DNA of 64,000 nt from Erythrophleum ivorense (taxonomy: Eukaryota > Streptophyta > Magnoliopsida > Fabales > Fabaceae): the NCBI GenBank assembly GCA_026724425.1, contig JAIUCV010000084.1:3714001-3778000 (forward strand). Direction: 5' to 3'. Shown piece after piece: positions 19,546 through 33,000 of the stretch (position 1 is its first letter; the number at the start of each line of letters is the position of its first letter). The translations under genes were made by a program, and so were the position numbers. The notes below the pieces were generated by a model, which saw only the letters and a program-made list of their open reading frames with translations, was not told the DNA's origin and did no database searches.

Positions 19546-20479
19546 GTATGTACTCAAATACGAAAGTTTCATCTGTATTTATAGTGTCTACCCGAATGAC
19601 CATTAGGTTTTGAATCAATTAAAGAGAATATACCGATGAGCTGAGATCACGCATTTCGTAATCTCATTCATACCTTTTCTGTTATCCTAACCATTCGGGT
19701 TGTTCATTAGGTTTATTATCATTGAAATGAGAATATACCCGATGAGATATTCACGCCAACAATTCCTTTTCTGTTATATTTATCCTTGTTCGAATTCTGA
19801 TTAGCAAAGCCTTGATTTCCGTATTTTTAATTCAGAGTTATTAGGCTCCATTATTGTTGGTGTGATCTTCACGGGGATCTCAACTATTTCCTTATTTTGA
19901 AAATCTTGCGAATAAAATCAATTTTGTGATCACCAAGAAAAGAGTCAATTTGTTGACCAGGTTTAGGGCCCATTAAAATCAAGATTGCAACCGGTTATAG
20001 CATCTTCTCGTTCCGGTCTGATTTAAGTTTACTATTGTAGATCCGCGTGTTTTTTTTTCATGTCGGGTCGGGTTATTTTGTTGATTTTTTTTGTTAATTT
20101 CGGGTTAAAATCTGTTTGGACACAGGGATAGGCGCTTTTTTAAGGTTGAATCCTTAAGTTGTGCTTCAGTTTTAATAGTATAGATTTTATTTTTCATATA
20201 TTGAGGAAACAGTAACTTTCATTTTGTCTATTTTTTTTTTTATGACTAAAAGAAAAAGTAAGAGAGATCTTTCATTTTGTCTATTTTTTATGACTAAAAG
20301 AAAAAGTAAAAAAAAAAAAAAAGAGAGAGAGAGTTATGCACACACAAAAATAATAAGAGAGAAAGAGTCAAAACTGATCTTACAAAACACAAATGGCTAC
20401 CCACAATTCTCTCAACACCGACACCAATCAATCCACACACAAAAATGGTTTTATCATCACTTAAAACTCCAAAAACTAC

Positions 20480-20487
20480 TATAAATA
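20480..20487 (+). promoter_or_regulatory. TATA box of the LEA gene
   Basis: TATAAATA lies about 100 bp before the LEA start codon, at the usual distance for a plant gene with a short leader. About 200 bp upstream is a two-copy, roughly 52-bp tandem repeat (20220-20320). Confidence 0.6.
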
Positions 20488-20580
20488 TAGATCGTATCCA
20501 ACCAGCTCAATCAATTATAGAAGTCACATATACTTCAAAACTCCTCTTCATACCTTTTTGATTACTTTGAATCATCAATC

Positions 20581-21123
20581 ATGTCGCAGCAATCATTCAA
20601 CGCTGGCCAAACCAGGGGCCAAGCTCAAGTCCGTTCTCCAATCCCTATACTTCTCAACTTCAGACCGTAGAGAATATATATATTACCAAATCTTAAATAT
20701 GTTTGATGTAAATATGTTCAATGGATTTTGTAGGAGAAAGCCGAGCAATGGACTGAGTCTGCCAAGCAGACCGCACAATCAGCATGTGACAAGACTGCAG
20801 ATGCGGCACAGTCAGCACGTGACAAAGCTGCCGATCTGACACAATCAGCAGAAAACAAATCTGCAGATAAATCTCATTCCACCAAAGCATCAGCCCAACA
20901 TGGCCAGGAACAAGCTGCTGGTTTTCTCGGCCAGGTATATTTACATAATTATATTCAAATATATTTTTATATAGTTATTGAAACTAAGATATAAAATTTG
21001 GTTAACAAAACTGATATTTCGATATATGTAATTGGAGAGCAGACCGGTGAAAATGTGAAGAACATGGCTCAGGGTGCTTTGGACGGTGTTAAGAACAGTC
21101 TTGGCATGAACGAGAAGAAATGA
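20581..21123 (+). CDS. Small LEA (late embryogenesis abundant) protein, UNE15-like
   Basis: Three exons (20581-20628, 20734-20934, 21043-21123) join in frame to give 109 aa. The protein starts MSQQSFNAGQTRGQAQ and ends GALDGVKNSLGMNEKK. Its middle has repeated Ala/Lys/Gln/Asp-rich 11-residue-like units (SACDKTADAAQSARDKAADL), typical of LEA_4 proteins that protect cells during drying. There is no signal peptide and no Cys. The sequence and its place next to HIL1 fit Arabidopsis At4g13560 (UNE15), from memory. The first 5' splice site (CAA|GTCCGT) is a little unusual. The order LEA then lipase on the same strand supports synteny. Confidence 0.85.
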
Positions 21124-21837
21124 GCAAATAACGAATACTGCTCAACTATTTACTTATATTTATGGATAAAAATTCTGGTTTTTTGAGCTTTTATTTTCTC
21201 TAAGTTATGTTTGTAATAAGTATTTAATTTGTAATAAGTATCTGAGATCTGAGATGTAATAAGGTGGTGTAACATCACACCCTGCATCTTCTATTTTAAA
21301 GGAATGAAACAAATGAACAACACTCTTGTTTACTTGGTCTTGCCACGCCATGCACCGATTTTCTTATATTTTTTTTGTTTATTTTTCTCTAGTCCCATTG
21401 GCAATATTGTCTGTAACCTCATGTAGAGTTGGGTCAAACCGAGGAACTGGTGACTAAATTTGGTGTGGGTTCCATGTTTTCTGTTTAAAAAGGTTAAAAA
21501 AATGTTAAATGGTAACATTTTAGAAGAATACAGCATAATTATCCATTCTACTAAAAGTTGTTCCTCAATTATTCCAACCATGTGCACCTTATATTATAGA
21601 TGAAAAGTTTAAAACAAAACCTTAGCTAAATATAAGTTTTTTTTTTCAACTGTATGTTATTATAATTATAATAATAATGTAATATATCCAATTATTAATT
21701 TCACTCACTATCAAGAGAAAAGGAAACCGTTATCAATTTGGACAACAAGAGACTATCATCTTCATCTTCTCTCTTCTTTCTTCTTTTCCAATTTTCTCAA
21801 ATTCCTCTGGTTTGAACACCTTTTTCAATTTCTACCC

Positions 21838-24800
21838 ATGAATTCTCTGCAATTACACTGCTCTGTTCACTTACTCCGTCCAAAACACCGTCTTCGTTCC
21901 TCTACCACCTTCACTTCCCGCACGTGCCACTTTCCCGGAAAAATCAATCTCCGTGAAAATTTCAGAGTCGGAGCCAAGTCTAGTTCCTTCAATTGCTTCG
22001 CCCAATCCGAGACAAAGGAATCAAGTTTCAGAAACGAAGAAATTTCAGCTGAGAAAGAAGAACCGGAACGTCCTCCGTTCGATATAAATCTCGCCGTCAT
22101 ACTCGCTGGTTTCGCTTTCGAAGCCTACGCTACACCTCCGGTAACTTCTTAATCACTCTTCTTCTGAAGAAAATTCTGAATCACTTGATTTTTTTTTTCT
22201 ATCCGATTCTCAGGAAAATATCGGGAAACGAGAGGTTAATGCAGCTGGGTGTAATACTCTCTACCTTTCTGAGTATGTCACTCTTTTTGACATTTTTTTT
22301 TTTTGTCAAAAGTTTTTGTAGATACTAAAAAGCTTGGGTTATACTTGTTTCAGGTCATTTGTAAGGGAAGTATATGATGGACAATTGTTTATAAAACTCA
22401 AAAAAGGATTTGATTTTCCTGCCTTGGATCCATGGGTGTGTTGAAAAAGCTTACTTTATAATAATGTTTATCTTCTTTGTCACATTGGCTTCAAGTCTTT
22501 CTTCATTAAACTTTGCCTTTCAGGGAACGAGTGATCCCTACGTGGTCATGGACTTGGATGGTCAGGTTGCTAGAAGCAAAACCAAATGGGGGTAAAAGTT
22601 GCTTATGCTTTCTTGAATTTTTTGCATTTCCTAGCTAGATGTTACTCCTGATCATGGACGACATGATATACTGATATAAGTGAGAAAACTTTGTTCTTAA
22701 ATGTATTATGGTATTGATAGGACAAGAGAGCCAAAATGGAACGAAGAATTTGTTTTGAATATCAAGCTACCTCCTGCAAAAAAGATACAGGTGTAGTATT
22801 GGTTTCTAAGTACGTTCATATTATGTTACTCAATGTTTAAGAGCTTTCTAATAATATAGAGCCTTGCTTGACCACTTTTAGATTGCAGCTTGGGATGCAA
22901 ATCTTGTAACCCCTCATAAACGGATGGGGAATTCCGAAGTCGACCTGGAATGCATTTGTGATGGTGAAAATATATTCACCCATTCATTACCACTTTTACT
23001 CTGTTTTGTTGTTTGGTATACTTCTTTAAACATTAGGATATGCATCCACTTTCTCCGTCAGCCTTCTTGAGAACCCAGAACTTTAATATACACTAACAAA
23101 GGTTAAGATTAGGAGAGGCAGGGGCATAGATAATAGAATCTAGAGATATATTCAACCACATGGAGGGGTTTTGGTATCAACTCTGCCAAAGATGTAGTAC
23201 GTTAGAAACTTAGAATCGATCAAAATGAAAAGTTTTACGCTGACAAATTTTACTGGAAATGCTTCATGTTTCCTATGCTATGAGAACCATGGATCACTTT
23301 TATACACAAGTAGTGATACATCTGATGAACCTACTGCAAGTTTTACTTTTGGATTCTGTCTCTTATTTTGTACTTGTTCGCGTTTGTCGCTTCTCAAGGA
23401 ACCTTGCACGAGGTGCTAGTAGAACTTGACGGAATTGGAGGAGGCGGGAAAATTGAACTTGAGGTCAGTTTATGCTATCTTATAGTATTATCTTGTTACT
23501 TCACTCCTACATTAAAAAGAAAAAGCACAAGATATTATGCAGCCTTGCAAAGCAGTAGGGAATGATTGAGATTTAGTATCTTTTCGAGTTTGGTATTTTT
23601 CTTAACCGTACTTAGACTTTCAGATCAGGTACAAAGGATTTGAGGAGATTGAAGATGAAAAGAAATGGTGGAGGTTTCCGTTTGTTTCGGAGTTTCTTCA
23701 AAGAAGGGAAGTTGAGTCGGTTTTGAAAAATATCGTCGACTCTGAAGCCGTGCCAGCACGTCAGTTTGTAGAGTATGCCTTTGGACAGTTAAAGTCACTC
23801 AATGATGATGCTCCTCTTAAGACTATTGAGCTTCGAAACAACAATGTGGATGGCTCTGAAAGAGACAAAAACTCTCAAGAGGTAGATATGCTTTCTGATG
23901 GTGCTAGTTCAGAGGATTCATTGGATCCGAATCATCAGGATAGCGAAGATAAAGATGGTGATGGTGATGGTGATGGAAGCAGCAACAATGTGCCAGTAAG
24001 TAATTTCTGGGATAACTTCCCCGATATAGTTAGTCAAAATATCGTCCAGAAACTTGGCCTTCCTTCACCTGAGAAATTGAAGTGGGATGGAATGGATATA
24101 CTGGAAAAATTTGGTCTACAATCACGAAAAACTGCAGAAGCATGTTACATTGAATCAGGGCTTGCCACTGCTGATTCTCGAGAAGTTGCTGATGATGAAA
24201 AGGAGGATCGTAACGCGCCGCCCAAGACTTCCCTTGTGGACATGAAGAGTGCGACACAAGAATTGCTGAAGCAGGCTGATAATGTCTTTGGTGCAATAAT
24301 GGTTTTAAAAGCCGTAGTGCCTCAGTTGAGTAAGGACGGTACTGGTACAGAGAAGGTTCTCTCGAAAAGTGAAAAACTCTCTGGTCTAGTGAATGTTGAC
24401 AGAGCGGATGAGAAGAACGCTGAGGAAATGAAAACACTGTTTTCTAGTGCAGAAAGTGCCATGGAGGCATGGGCGATGCTTGCCACTTCCCTGGGGCATC
24501 CAAGCTTTATCAAATCTGAATTTGAAAAGTTGTGTTTTCTAGACAACGACAGCACTGACACACAGGTGAAACACACTTGTCTTGCCCATGAACTGATGTT
24601 AGTTGTTTCGTAGTGATAGACTTTTCTTTTTGCAAGCTTTAGGTAGCAATTTGGCGTGATGCAAGGAGGAAAAGAGTAGTTATCGCGTTCAGAGGAACTG
24701 AACAGGTAGGTATTTATGTATAATCTTCTTCATATCTGTCGTCGATTTTTCTCTTTGAATTCTGACTATCAGTATTTCAATGCCTTGTCAGACTAAGTGG

Positions 24801-26527
24801 AAAGATTTGCAGACTGATTTGATGCTAGTTCCTGTTGGGTTAGTATTCTCTAATGATTCAGCTTCTTCTCTACATTGGTTCAAGAAACTACTATTCATCT
24901 ATCTTCTAAATATGTGGCAGTCTGAATCCTGAAAGAATTGGAGGGGACTTCAAGGAAGAAGTACAGGTATGCTTGGAACTCTGGGATTGGTCAAATGTAC
25001 CTTTCATCGAGTGATTGATTCTCTAATGCTGCTTGACAGGTTCATAGTGGATTTCTGAGTGCATATGATTCAGTACGGATAAGGATAATTTCGCTGCTCA
25101 AAATGGCAATCGGCTACATGTAGGTTGCTTCTTGTGTTTCATGTAGTCTGCTCAACCTCTTGTTTCAAATGGTTGCATCTAAAGGGCCACAATCTTGTCT
25201 TCTTGGAGTATTTCGTTATAGACAACGTTTAGATTTGTATGTATGTTTTTCGAGGTGTGTGATTACACATCCTTTTCTGATGCATATGCTTACAGAGACG
25301 ATGCTGCTGAGTGTGAAGATAAATGGCATGTTTATGTGACTGGCCATAGCTTGGGTGGTGCCTTAGCTACACTCTTGGCTATTGAACTTGCGTCAAGCCA
25401 ATTAGCTAAGTATGTGGTTTTGACAACTCCCTACTTCTATATCACAAGCAGCTTGATGAGCATTTTATCAATATGATTTGTGTATGCTTGTTAGACGTGG
25501 AGCAATCACTGTTACCATGTACAATTTTGGATCTCCAAGAGTAGGCAATAAAAAATTCTCTGAAGTTTATAATAAGGTAAACAAGTTTTGATTGACAAGT
25601 GAGAGTGATATGGCACGTTTGTCATATAATCTCATTAGTTTTGTATGTTTTGAATTCTTTACTTTTGCAGAAAGTAAAAGACAGCTGGAGAGTTGTAAAC
25701 CACAGAGACATAATTCCCACAGTCCCTCGATTAATGGGCTATTGTCATGTTGCTCATCCTGTTTATCTCGCTGCTGGAGGTGTGGTAAGGTCACACCATT
25801 TGATCTTTGATTTAGCAAAATCTTATTTGTTTGATTCTGTATGGGGTCAGAATCGTGTGTAACCTGCAAACTTGATTAATTACGTATAACATTTCTTTGA
25901 ATATGAACCTTTTATGAGTTACTCTGCATTACGAGCTCTTGAAGTTATATAATATGCTTTTTTCAGTTTGGTTAAATAATCAGAAGATTTTCTGATGAGT
26001 GATACAATGTTGCAGGAGAATTTGGAGTTTCAGAAAGATGGTTATCATGGTGAGGTCATTGGGGAAGCAACACCTGATATTCTTGTTAGTAGATTTGTAA
26101 GATCTCTAACACAGAAACTTTTTTTCTTTTTCTTTCTGGTTTCTTCTTTTAATCATCATTTTTAGTGACACCCTGAGGTGAGAGTAAACGTGTGATGCAG
26201 ATGAAAGGTGAGAAGGAACTGGTTGAGCAGATACTCCAAACTGAAATCAAAATATTTAACGCAATTCGTGATGGGAGTGCCCTTATGCAGCACATGGAGG
26301 ATTTCTACTACATCACACTCTTAGAGGTATGTTTATTGGGTCTCTCCACTTGAGCAATTTCTGATAAGTAGTCAGAGAATAAGTAAAGCGCCAAGCGGAG
26401 CATGTATTGATTGAGGCCTGTAAATCATTTCCATTGCTCATTGGAGTCAATCTTTTGTTTTCAGAGTGTGAAATTGTATTACAAAAATGTTGAAGATCCG
26501 AAAGGCGTTGACAAGACTAGTCTCTGA
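21838..26527 (+). CDS. HIL1: Plastid C2-domain lipase, HIL1-like
   Basis: Eighteen coding exons join in frame from ATG 21838 to TGA 26527, giving 828 aa, close to the family length. Residues 1 to about 60 look like a chloroplast transit peptide. A C2-like domain (about 149-243) begins GTSDPYVVMDLDGQVARSK. The large exon 23624-24565 encodes a low-complexity acidic linker. A class-3 lipase fold follows, with the nucleophile elbow GHSLGGA (Ser654, codon 25348-25350) and a likely catalytic Asp714 (NHRDIIPTVPR). Arabidopsis HIL1 (At4g13550) releases 18:3 from the galactolipid MGDG in chloroplasts under heat; that function is known for the relative and inferred here. All visible splice sites are canonical and nothing is broken. 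Confidence 0.92.
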
Positions 26528-26860
26528 TCTGCCCGTGGGAGAGAGCTAAGACCATGGAACCATGAAGTGGCTCGCTCCAGCTATTTATGATTTACACTGT
26601 ATACTATTTACAAGAGACAAGCATCCACTGCGTTGCATGACTCTCTCATTGGAATATGAAGGAAAGAAATAATGTGTGCCAAAATGTAATTAATTATTTT
26701 AGAGTGAGACGTGGTTCAGTCCTGTACATTTAAACATAGACACGATATCGAAAGGGGACAAGAAAGGTCGGAAATCATTCAAGTTTTCATTTACTTTTGA
26801 AGCAGTGATCACTTTTGTTATTTACTCATTTTCAGGTTAGTAGCATTTTGAATTAGAACC
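26528..26860 (+). other. HIL1 3' flank, part of which is duplicated at 36.3 kb
   Basis: This is the presumed 3' untranslated region and downstream DNA of the lipase gene. About 26562-26750 is similar to 36316-36470, starting GTGGCTCGCTCCAGCT in both and keeping phrases such as AGAGACAAGCATCCACTG. Confidence 0.75.
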
Positions 26861-27095
26861 ACGCAGGGAATGGATGAGTTCCTGAACAGAGAGGCGGAGA
26901 TCTTGTAAACCTAGAGACTTTGATTTACCCAACACTAGAGACTTTCATAAATAGATATCAATTTATTTGAACAAACATTCGTAGAGATACATGTGTTTTT
27001 GGATCTACTGTATGTAAAGTGAGCCAATGTATAATATAACTTCACAAACCTTTATTCTCTCTTACGAAATAAGGCAATGTGCAAAGATTTTGATA

Positions 27096-30000
27096 TTACA
27101 GTGACGAGGAAGAAAGCTCTAGTGTGGAGTTTAAGATCATGGATTCGGGGTATAATGGGTAGAGATCACAACCAGAAACAGAGGATTTCACTGTTGTTGC
27201 CGTTTGATTGGTCACATGAGTAACTTCAGAAGTGCTCGAGGTACCATTTGTATCAAGAATGTCCCTCAGCTTTGAGATGCTCAAGTTGTGTCCATATAAA
27301 CCAGGATCTGACATAACCTCTGTTATTTCCATCTCTCCCTCGAGCATTCGCACAGCCTCTGACATTGTTGGCCTTAACAAGGGAGATGAGTTTGCGCAAA
27401 CGAGAGCAACTTTGATCATCCTTGCTGCTTCTTTGCTGTTGAAATCACCTTCCAGCACTGGATCTACGATATCCATTATCTCCCGTCTGTTGCAGCTTCA
27501 GCACCTGACATTGATGTAAAATACGGGTTTCAGTACACATGTAGAAACAGAAATTTCAACTATGAAAATTGTGAATCGAATGGGCTAAAGAGAAAGAAAA
27601 GGTCCACGGGTACCCAATTGATAAGCGAGACGTCATCAGCACTCCCCTTGTGTTTAGTATTACTCTTCCCACTAACAATTTCCATTGCCACAATGCCGAA
27701 GCTGTACACGTCTGCTTTCTCTGTTAATTGACCCCACAATGCATATTCAGGAGCCATATATCCACTGCATTATAAGAAAAACCAAGACTGAGCTATATAT
27801 ACATATATATTTGGCGGTTGTGGGGTTTTTGAATTATAATCCACTCTTACATGGTTCCTGCAATTTTTGTGCTGATGTGAGTGTGTTCTTCTTCATGGAG
27901 CCTAGCCAATCCAAAGTCAGATATCTTTGGATTTAGGTCGGCATCTAGAAGCACATTTGTTGCTTTTATGTCACGGTGAACCATCCTGATCATCGATCCT
28001 TGATGAAGGAATTCAAGCCCCTTTGCGATTCCAACACAAATTTTTTGTCTCACGGCCCAGTCCAATTTCAGGGAGCTATCTCCTGGCAATGGATGTAAAC
28101 CGAATATAACTTTACATCACATAACATATGTACACTTGAATCTGAGTCAAAACGTATGGAGAAGCTGAAAGACTTTTAGTTACCAGACAAGGCAAGAGAA
28201 AGGGAGTTATTTTCCATGTACTCATACACGAGCAGCAATTGATTCGTCTCGACACAGCAGCCATTAAGCTTGACAAGGTTCGGATGATTAAGACCTGCGA
28301 TCATTCCTATCTCATTCACAAACTCGCGGTTTCCTTGGCATGACTTGGAAGAAAGCTGCTTCACTGCTATGGTAGTACCATCAGAGAGCTCTCCCTGCAT
28401 TAAGTTTCTCATATCAGAAACCAAAAAACATGTTTGAGAAAGAATTTGGCATCTGTTTTTAGCATACTTTGAATACGGATCCGAAACCTCCTTCTCCAAG
28501 TTTGTTAGCTTGATCAAAATCATTTGTTGCAGTTTGCAGTTGCCTCCAACTAAAGCAAACCGTTTGCAGACCCTGGCTTCTCACATCTATTTTTTCAGGT
28601 TCCCAAGGGGAAATCATTAATAATTATCAACGAAACTAGAAATAGATTTATATACTTTGTGAATTCTGATACCTCGTTCTCTTTTGTTCTCGTCTCTTCT
28701 GCATCTTCTCCAAGCATATATTCCCAAAGCCAATAGAATAATTGTTAGCGAGGCACCCACTGCCCCCAAACTTGGGCCATAACTAATGTGATGTTTTATT
28801 TTCTGCGCTGTAAATGAGACAAAATAAGTGTAAATATACAATATACATCATATTTATTATACCAGGCTACAGAAATATTTATTTTATTTTTTTGTCTCTA
28901 GACCTCCACATCGTGGCTCCATACCTGAAATTTTGAAAGATGAAAATTATCGTTAGGTGGGAGAATCAGTGAAGGTGATTAATGGCCACTTGAGAGTGAA
29001 ACAAGTTGATGTGAAGTAAGCCACAAACGCAATACGACAAGGATAGACTAATAATCTATAGAGGGAGATGAGGAGAAAGATAATTACTGTGGTGACATAA
29101 GGAGATTGCAGAGATAAGAGGACCATATGTTCCTCTCTTGGGAATGAGGGTTGTCCCTTTCCCCGCCCAATACAACCGAATCTCCAACACATGATCGGTC
29201 ACAGTCGCATTCATTGTTTTGATAACTGGCTTCAGAGTCCCATTAGCCTCCTCTTTGATATTAAAATCACTCAAGAGCAATTCTCCCTAACAGGAGAGGG
29301 AAAGGTAAATAGGCCTGATTACTGAGAATAATTATTCAGTAATCAGTGTGAGTTTTACCTGCACATAGACATCAAATATGCGTCTGCCCAGACGACTGTA
29401 TACTACTTCGTCTGAAAACTCAATCTCCATAAAATGGAGTTTCACATTGTAGGCTCCATTTTCCAAGCAAAATGCATAATAAACAAGAGAGAGAGCAGAT
29501 CGACGTGCAGTCTTGTACAGATCAGAAGAATCTCGAGATAGTGTTGAACTAGGTGAAACGAAGTAGATGTCCGGCTCCTGATGATCATCTAAGAATTCAC
29601 CTGTGTTACTGATTCCCCATTTTCTGAAGTGGTGATTTTTTGCGGCTGTGGTTTCATTGTTATCAGCTTCATACGTGATTGTATATGAAGCGTTTGTAAT
29701 AACTATGTTGTCTCCACCACAGTTTATATGTAGCGTTCGCTGATCTACAATCCACAATGGTTTTCATCATCAATATAGAGAGATAATTAACCGGTTAAGC
29801 AAACAGCAGACTATCTGCATGGACGAAGCACAGTTAAGACGGCTCATTATGTACTTACAGCTCGTGCAATTGATTGGACCAGCACATGGAAGAAGCCCGG
29901 TTCTGTATGACAAGACTACCAAAATAGTTAAGCATCTCAGTGGCACAAAATATCCAAACGATTATAACTACTACCGACCGTATTTCAAAGCAAGACATTC

Positions 30001-33000
30001 CTAAGGTTATTGTTGCATGATGGTCGCAAGATAAAACAGAAGAGTGTACTTACAAATTATTCATCAAATTTGAACTCCGGTATGTGTTAATGTTACTGAT
30101 TCAACATAAAGTGCAAACAAAAACTTCAACATGAGCTAAGATTATTGACAATAAGATAGAGAGAATATGTATCCTATCTACTAAGATTTCATGTTGGTAC
30201 CTGTTTTCCTGGCAGCTAGACGACCAAGAGAAATTGTTGTAAGAGAGATCACTGTGAGAAATAACCAAAACAGAAAGCCAGCAAAAAGATTAGTTTACAT
30301 GAATAAAAGTGTATCAAGCCATATAGACAAGAGAAAGCCTAAACGTACATATTAGAATCGCTACGGAGAAAATTAGTAGATTCAACTTCTCCAGAAAGCC
30401 TATTTCCAGTCAAATAGCTGAAAGAACATGTTTAAATCTTGGTTATGATACTGTGGTATTAACATTGAAAGGTTTCCGGCTCTTAAACATTCTCAATCTC
30501 GGATTGCAGCACTTACGTATATCTTGGTGCCCTTACTCCATGTACTTCACCAGTCAACTTGTTAAACGATAAATCACTGCAGCAAACAACGTGTACAAAA
30601 CAAATAAATAAATTTGTATGTGTTTTGAAATATCAATCTATTGGTTCCGCAATAAATCCTAAAGAGACTCTCTCTCATACATGTATATCACTGTTTATCT
30701 TTTTTCACTCGCTGTGATTTTTATTCATGTGCTTACCCCATAAGTCCATGACAATCTATATATTATATACTCTATACACATAGAACTGATAAGTCCAGTA
30801 AATATAGGCCTATAACAGTGTCATGAGTATACCCATCTAACCATACACAAAGTCCCCAGCAGAAAGAAACTTACAGAGTCTTAAGCTTTTCCAAATTCCA
30901 TATGTAGGGAGGAATTGGACCAGACAAACTCACATTCCTCAAAATCCTGAAACAGGGACGGAGACTTTAGCTTGAAATTTTCCAGATAGAATCAAGCCTC
31001 AAGACGAGAGACAGATCATTGGAAAATAAATACAGGGTTCTGATGTCTTTGCTGGACATATTTGGAACGGCATCTATCCCAGTCGTATCACTGATACGCC
31101 TGCATATGAATATACCGCTTAAAACATCAGTCTTGTTTCAATTTCTTCCTTTTGTTATAATAATCTATTGAAGTTGGCCAATTACAGATCAGCAAGTTGT
31201 TCTAGGCGTGCCACTGCATCAGGAAGAGGTCCTCTCAGTCCACTTGCGCATAGATGTCTGTTGATCCTAACCGAGACACTTTAGACGATGCAGAAACACA
31301 AGCTAAAAGAGAAAAAAAAACAATAATTTGGTGAAGAACAAGCTTACAGCTTTATAAGCCGAGTCCAGTTGCCAATATACCGTGGGATGGTATCATTGAA
31401 GTTATTGTCACTTATCCAACTGAAATAAGAAAACAAACAAATAGTTTAGAGGTTTGTAAAACTCATCCTTTTCTTGACTATCTCCCAAGTGTCAAACAAG
31501 AAGGCATATCTTTGAGTCTATAATTGCAAAAGGCTTATAAGAATATCTGTTTCCAACTTACAACCCCGTGAGGTTAACCAGTCTAGCAAGAGTTCTTGGC
31601 AGGGGTCCTGTGAATTGATTGGACCCAAGTTGCCTGCAACTTGCAAAGAGAATCTTAAAACCGAAGATTCCTCTAATGTTACCAAAACATGCAAAGAGAA
31701 TCTTACAATGTTTCTAGGCTGGTCAAGTCACCAAGCTCATCAGGAATGGTGCCAGAGAACTGGTTGGCTTCAAGCGATCTGAAACTTTCATCACATTAGG
31801 CGTAGCCAAAACTAATACTAGAGTCTAGAGAGTGAGACTGACAGACTGAGACGTACAGGAAAGTCAGATTCGTGAAGTTTTGCAAGCCAGCTGGCAAAGG
31901 CCCAGACAAATTATTCGCGCAGAGCGAGCTTTTCGAGAAAGTTCAAAAGTCACTCTCCATGAAGATTGAAGAGTATGTATATCGGAGAGGGAGAGAGAGA
32001 AAGAGAGGGAGCTAACATGGAAGTGAGGTGTGGCAATAAAGCCCACTCCATTGGGATCGTTCCCGATAGGTAATTCCGGCATAATTCGCTGCAAACAAGA
32101 CCAAAATTCAAACTTTTCTTTGGAGACGACTTCTCTGTTTCCAGAATTGAACCGCATTCATAACCGAGGAGAATCCCCAACCGTAACAAACCGGAGCATT
32201 TCAGATTTGAATTACTGGGATTTTCCAACCAATTGGGTGGTTTATCATTTATCAATTATTAGAAAAGGGTTTAATAATATTAATATTTGATAAAGAAAAT
32301 AAGTTATAATTTTTAACTTATATTCCAGTAAATCTTTCAAGATCTTCCAACCGTAACAAACCGGAGCATTTCAGATTTTGAATTACTGGGATTTTCCAAC
32401 CAATTGGGTGGTTTATCATTTATCAATTATTAGAAAAGGGTTTAATAATATTAATATTTGATAAAGAAAATAGGTTATAATTTTTAACCAGATAACTAAT
32501 TTATGGTGGCCTAATATTTAACACCTTATCATTCTGTATATATGATCCCATATATTTGATCATTGAATATTAAATTATTAATCAATATTGAATATATATC
32601 TTTGTTAAAACTAGAGTACCAACCAAACATAAAATATTTGGAAGCAACGTATAATGTCCTGCATAATCAAATTTCAGTTCCGCCTGCAACTATCTTCAAA
32701 ATTCTAGACAGAGACATCCGCAATATCATCTCCTCTACAAGGCACCGGAAACGCTGTGATTCCCTTATGCAGCTTTGGATTCGATGACCCAAATCATCTT
32801 TTGAATTTCTATTGCTACCTTGTTTTTTATTCTTTTTTTGCCAAGGTATCAAATCTATAGGCTCTCTCTTATGCAAATCCTAAACCATCATTAATATGAT
32901 ATTTACTATTTAGCAAAAATATATATACGTAGTAAGTAAAACGATCAACAACTATGCATACTTTGCATGTTGGCGTGAGATAAATAATATTATGAAATAA

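Larger units (their letters stand above)
16144..20184 (-). mobile_element. Non-autonomous Helitron (4.04 kb) with captured gene pieces
   Basis: On the minus strand the element begins TCTATACTATTAAAACTGAA at 20184, after an A, and ends CTAG at 16144, before a T. Twelve bases before the end of the CTAG lies a hairpin, CCCGTGCTTCTCAAGCACGGG (loop in the middle). These are the three Helitron marks: TC start, hairpin plus CTRR end, and A/T insertion. No RepHel frame is present. Internal duplications lie near 16380-16440 and between 16460-16550 and 16605-16685. Pieces of host genes, including a profilin exon, lie inside on the opposite strand. Confidence 0.9.

Noticed and set aside
29819..30004. 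A + strand frame of 61 codons
   Set aside because: It is antisense to the kinase gene exon that ends GLLPCAGPINCTSC on minus.
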